A stretch of DNA of 64,000 nt, taken from Bacteroidales bacterium. GTDB lineage: Bacteria > Bacteroidota > Bacteroidia > Bacteroidales > F082. Shown here piece after piece: positions 62,341 through 64,000 of this stretch; within the stretch, counting starts at the first letter, position 1, and every line of letters starts with the position of its first letter. Both the position numbers and the translations under genes were made by a program. Below the pieces are notes generated by a model that saw only the letters and a program-made list of their open reading frames with translations, ran no database searches and was not told the DNA's origin. The stretch is taken from assembly GCA_016936355.1 (NCBI GenBank), contig JAFGYB010000015.1, positions 62,001 to 126,000 of the forward strand, read 5' to 3'.

Positions 62341-63160
62341 TGTTATTTTTCAAAGCATGCAATACTTTCCTTACCGAGCCATACAACAAAAGTAAGCGTT
62401 TTGCCTCATTTTCATCCAGGTCCGTTTCCTCCATAATCATATGGGTTCCACGTTCCACGAGTTTCTGATTGGTTAACTGCATATCCACCATTTTATTTCC
62501 TTTTACCCGCCCAAGTTGAATCATCACCGAAGTTGATATCATATTTAAGGCCAGCTTAGTAGCCGTACCGGCTTTCATCCGGGTGCTACCGGTAACGAAC
62601 TCAGGTCCGACAATCAATTCGACCGGACAGTCCACTGCAGCAGCCAGTTCCGTATCCTGATTACAGGTGATACAAGCTGTAAAGAGACCTCTTTTCCGGG
62701 CATCCCGAACACCTCCTATTACATAAGGAGTACGTCCCGAGGCAGCAATTCCAATCACGGCATCTTTTTCGGAAGGCAGATAAGAATCCATATCTTTCCA
62801 GGCTTGTTCCGAATCATCTTCAGCTGCCTCCACTGCTTTCCGAATAGCCGAATCTCCTCCTGCAATCAATCCGATCACCAAATCGTACGGAGCACCGAAA
62901 GTTGGTGGAATTTCGGAAGCATCTACAATCCCCAACCTTCCACTGGTTCCGGCTCCCAAATAAAACAAGCGCCCCCCTCTTTTGAGCCGCGCAACCACTT
63001 CCTTCACAATTCGTTCCATTTGTGGAATATTTTGCTCCAAAACAGCCGGGATCGTCCGATCCTCCGCGTTCATACTCCGCAATAAATCCACCACTTCTTT
63101 CTTCTCAAGATGATCGTAGTTGGAGGATTGCTCGGTAACCGGTTTTGACTTTTTATGCAT
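62333..63160 (-). CDS. murQ: N-acetylmuramic acid 6-phosphate etherase
   Basis: SIS-domain etherase of 275 residues that cleaves D-lactate from MurNAc-6-phosphate to give GlcNAc-6-phosphate. Visible: LGAGTSGRLGIVDASEIPPTFG (about 69-90), GGDSAIRKAVEAAEDD, GIAASGRTPYV, GPEFVTGSTRMKAGTATKL. The ATG at 63160 has an AAGGAG Shine-Dalgarno 8 bp upstream, unusual in this window. First gene of a peptidoglycan-recycling operon. Promoter-like TAGTATTG at 63187-63194, one mismatch from consensus. Confidence 0.95.
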   Translation of the reverse strand: MHKKSKPVTEQSSNYDHLEKKEVVDLLRSMNAEDRTIPAVLEQNIPQMERIVKEVVARLKRGGRLFYLGAGTSGRLGIVDASEIPPTFGAPYDLVIGLIAGGDSAIRKAVEAAEDDSEQAWKDMDSYLPSEKDAVIGIAASGRTPYVIGGVRDARKRGLFTACITCNQDTELAAAVDCPVELIVGPEFVTGSTRMKAGTATKLALNMISTSVMIQLGRVKGNKMVDMQLTNQKLVERGTHMIMEETDLDENEAKRLLLLYGSVRKVLHALKNNNE

Positions 63161-63272
63161 CAAAATTACTCCTTTTTTATTCTGTGCAATACTAATAAAA
63201 AAGGGCGTTTGTGCTTTGTTTCATTCAAATTAAAGCCCGTTTGATTTCACAGAATCTGCAGACAAATAATTT

Positions 63273-63280
63273 TATCTTTG
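63273..63280 (+). promoter_or_regulatory. -7 promoter element TATCTTTG for the TPMT-like gene
   Basis: Consensus TATCTTTGCG, 18 bp before the ATG at 63298. Confidence 0.7.
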
Positions 63281-63297
63281 CGAAAAAGCAGCAAAAC

Positions 63298-63927
63298 ATG
63301 AGCGAACAAAAGGAAGATCATTTTCTGTCTAAAAAATACTGGAGCCGACAATACGACAACAATAGGACAGGCTGGGATATTGGCTATGTATCGCCCCCGA
63401 TAAAGGAGTATTTCGACCAGCGAATGGATCGTGCAGCCAAAATTCTGGTACCGGGAGCAGGCAACGGCTGGGAAGTTGAATATTTGTACAAAAACGGATG
63501 GCATAATACCTACTTACTAGACTTTGCTCCGGCTGCAGTTCAAAAATTCTCCCAACGTTTCCCTGATTTCCCAAACCAACACATCCTCGAAGAAAACTTT
63601 TTTGACCATCAAGGAACATACGATTATGTTGTGGAACAAACTTTCTTTTCCTCTATCCCAAGAACGATCAGACCTGAATATGCCCGACAAATATTTCAAT
63701 TACTCAAACCCGGCGGGAAATTTGTAGGGTTGCTTTTCAATCACGAATTCAACTACCCGGGACCGCCGTTTGGAGGCACAACAGAAGAATACAAAACTTT
63801 GTTTTTCAGTTTATTTAACGTGAAGTATTTTACAACCGCTTTCAATTCGATCAAACCCAGAAAAGACAGAGAGCTCTTTATTATTTTGGAAAAACCAAAC
63901 AGATCAAAGAATAATTTTTTAACTTAG
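63298..63927 (+). CDS. Thiopurine S-methyltransferase-like SAM-dependent methyltransferase
   Basis: Class I methyltransferase of 209 residues. N-terminal YWSRQYDNNRTGWDIG is typical of the TPMT family; SAM motif I is ILVPGAGNGWEVEYLY (about 45-60), with FFDHQ and RQIFQLLKPGGKFVGLLF as later motifs. TPMT-like bacterial enzymes methylate thiols or selenium/tellurium compounds; substrate unknown. The ATG at 63298 is preferred over 63211 because the promoter lies between. Confidence 0.88.
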   Translation: MSEQKEDHFLSKKYWSRQYDNNRTGWDIGYVSPPIKEYFDQRMDRAAKILVPGAGNGWEVEYLYKNGWHNTYLLDFAPAAVQKFSQRFPDFPNQHILEENFFDHQGTYDYVVEQTFFSSIPRTIRPEYARQIFQLLKPGGKFVGLLFNHEFNYPGPPFGGTTEEYKTLFFSLFNVKYFTTAFNSIKPRKDRELFIILEKPNRSKNNFLT

Positions 63928-63963
63928 CCAGGATGAAAGTTTGAATCAATAAATCATAAACGT

Positions 63964-64000
63964 ATGGAAAACAGAATTATACAAACTATTGGCACCCTGG
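63964..64000 (+). CDS. Start of an unidentified gene, cut by window edge
   Basis: ATG at 63964 opens a frame to the edge (MENRIIQTIGTL). Too short to identify. Confidence 0.45.
   Translation, partial: MENRIIQTIGTL

Overview
This window looks like a chromosomal segment of a member of the Bacteroidota, most plausibly a free-living or gut-type Bacteroidales/Marinilabiliales relative. The main evidence is the repeated -7 promoter element TAnnTTTG (often TATCTTTGC or TACCTTTGC) just upstream of about fifteen genes, the scarcity of Shine-Dalgarno sequences, and gene types common in this phylum: a tricorn-type protease, a DUF4369-TlpA protein, a GH3/beta-lactamase fusion, TPR histidine kinases and a long KamA-like radical SAM protein. 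No tRNA, rRNA, CRISPR array, prophage or complete insertion sequence was seen. Genus is inference only.

Layout. 1-15.6 kb (almost all minus strand): 3'-truncated tricorn protease, an aromatic amino acid decarboxylase, rlmB-rmuC, a GroES protein, a thioredoxin/glutaredoxin fusion, a prenyl-cysteine-methyltransferase-like membrane protein with a structured leader, a rhomboid protease, clpS-relA, a DUF1003-DUF432-MscS membrane cluster and a LolC/FtsX-type permease. 15.7-23 kb: a NamZ-type muramidase, then a LytS/LytT two-component pair surrounded by two alpha/beta hydrolases, a beta-lactamase-like serine hydrolase and a small membrane protein. 23-33 kb: M23 endopeptidase, SDR oxidoreductase, a solo transposase zinc-ribbon protein, two tandem thioredoxins, WbqC, a PgpH-type HD phosphodiesterase, an NlpC/P60 peptidase, OsmC and proline-catabolic P5C dehydrogenase. 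33-40.6 kb: KamA-like radical SAM protein, acidic protein, CAP-SPOR secreted protein, class IV aminotransferase, DUF2007, EamA transporter and a TlpA-like lipid-side thioredoxin.

40.8-47.8 kb is a tight three-gene plus-strand signalling operon: two large TPR histidine kinases (the first with a receiver-like tail that has lost its acidic residues) followed by a receiver-histidine kinase hybrid, with no DNA-binding output domain. 47.8-64 kb: fabG, a YdcF protein, a Ste24-type protease, a sugar transferase with a Cys-rich insert co-transcribed with a trypsin-like lipoprotein, an FKBP/SlyD isomerase, a RsmI-like methylase with a threonine dehydratase and a catalytically altered LMW phosphatase, dnaA, a YigZ protein, and a cell-wall recycling unit (murQ, GH3-beta-lactamase fusion, PD40 protein), ending with a TPMT-like methyltransferase and the first codons of another gene.

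Themes: cell-wall turnover and recycling (NamZ, M23, NlpC/P60, GH3 fusion, MurQ), thiol redox (five thioredoxin-fold genes) and stress/second-messenger signalling (RelA, PgpH, LytST, kinase operon). The most distinctive observations are several enzymes that keep their fold but have lost catalytic residues (RelA hydrolase domain, LMW phosphatase, pseudo-receiver), the structured 5' leader at 8.5 kb, and the Cys-rich sugar transferase.
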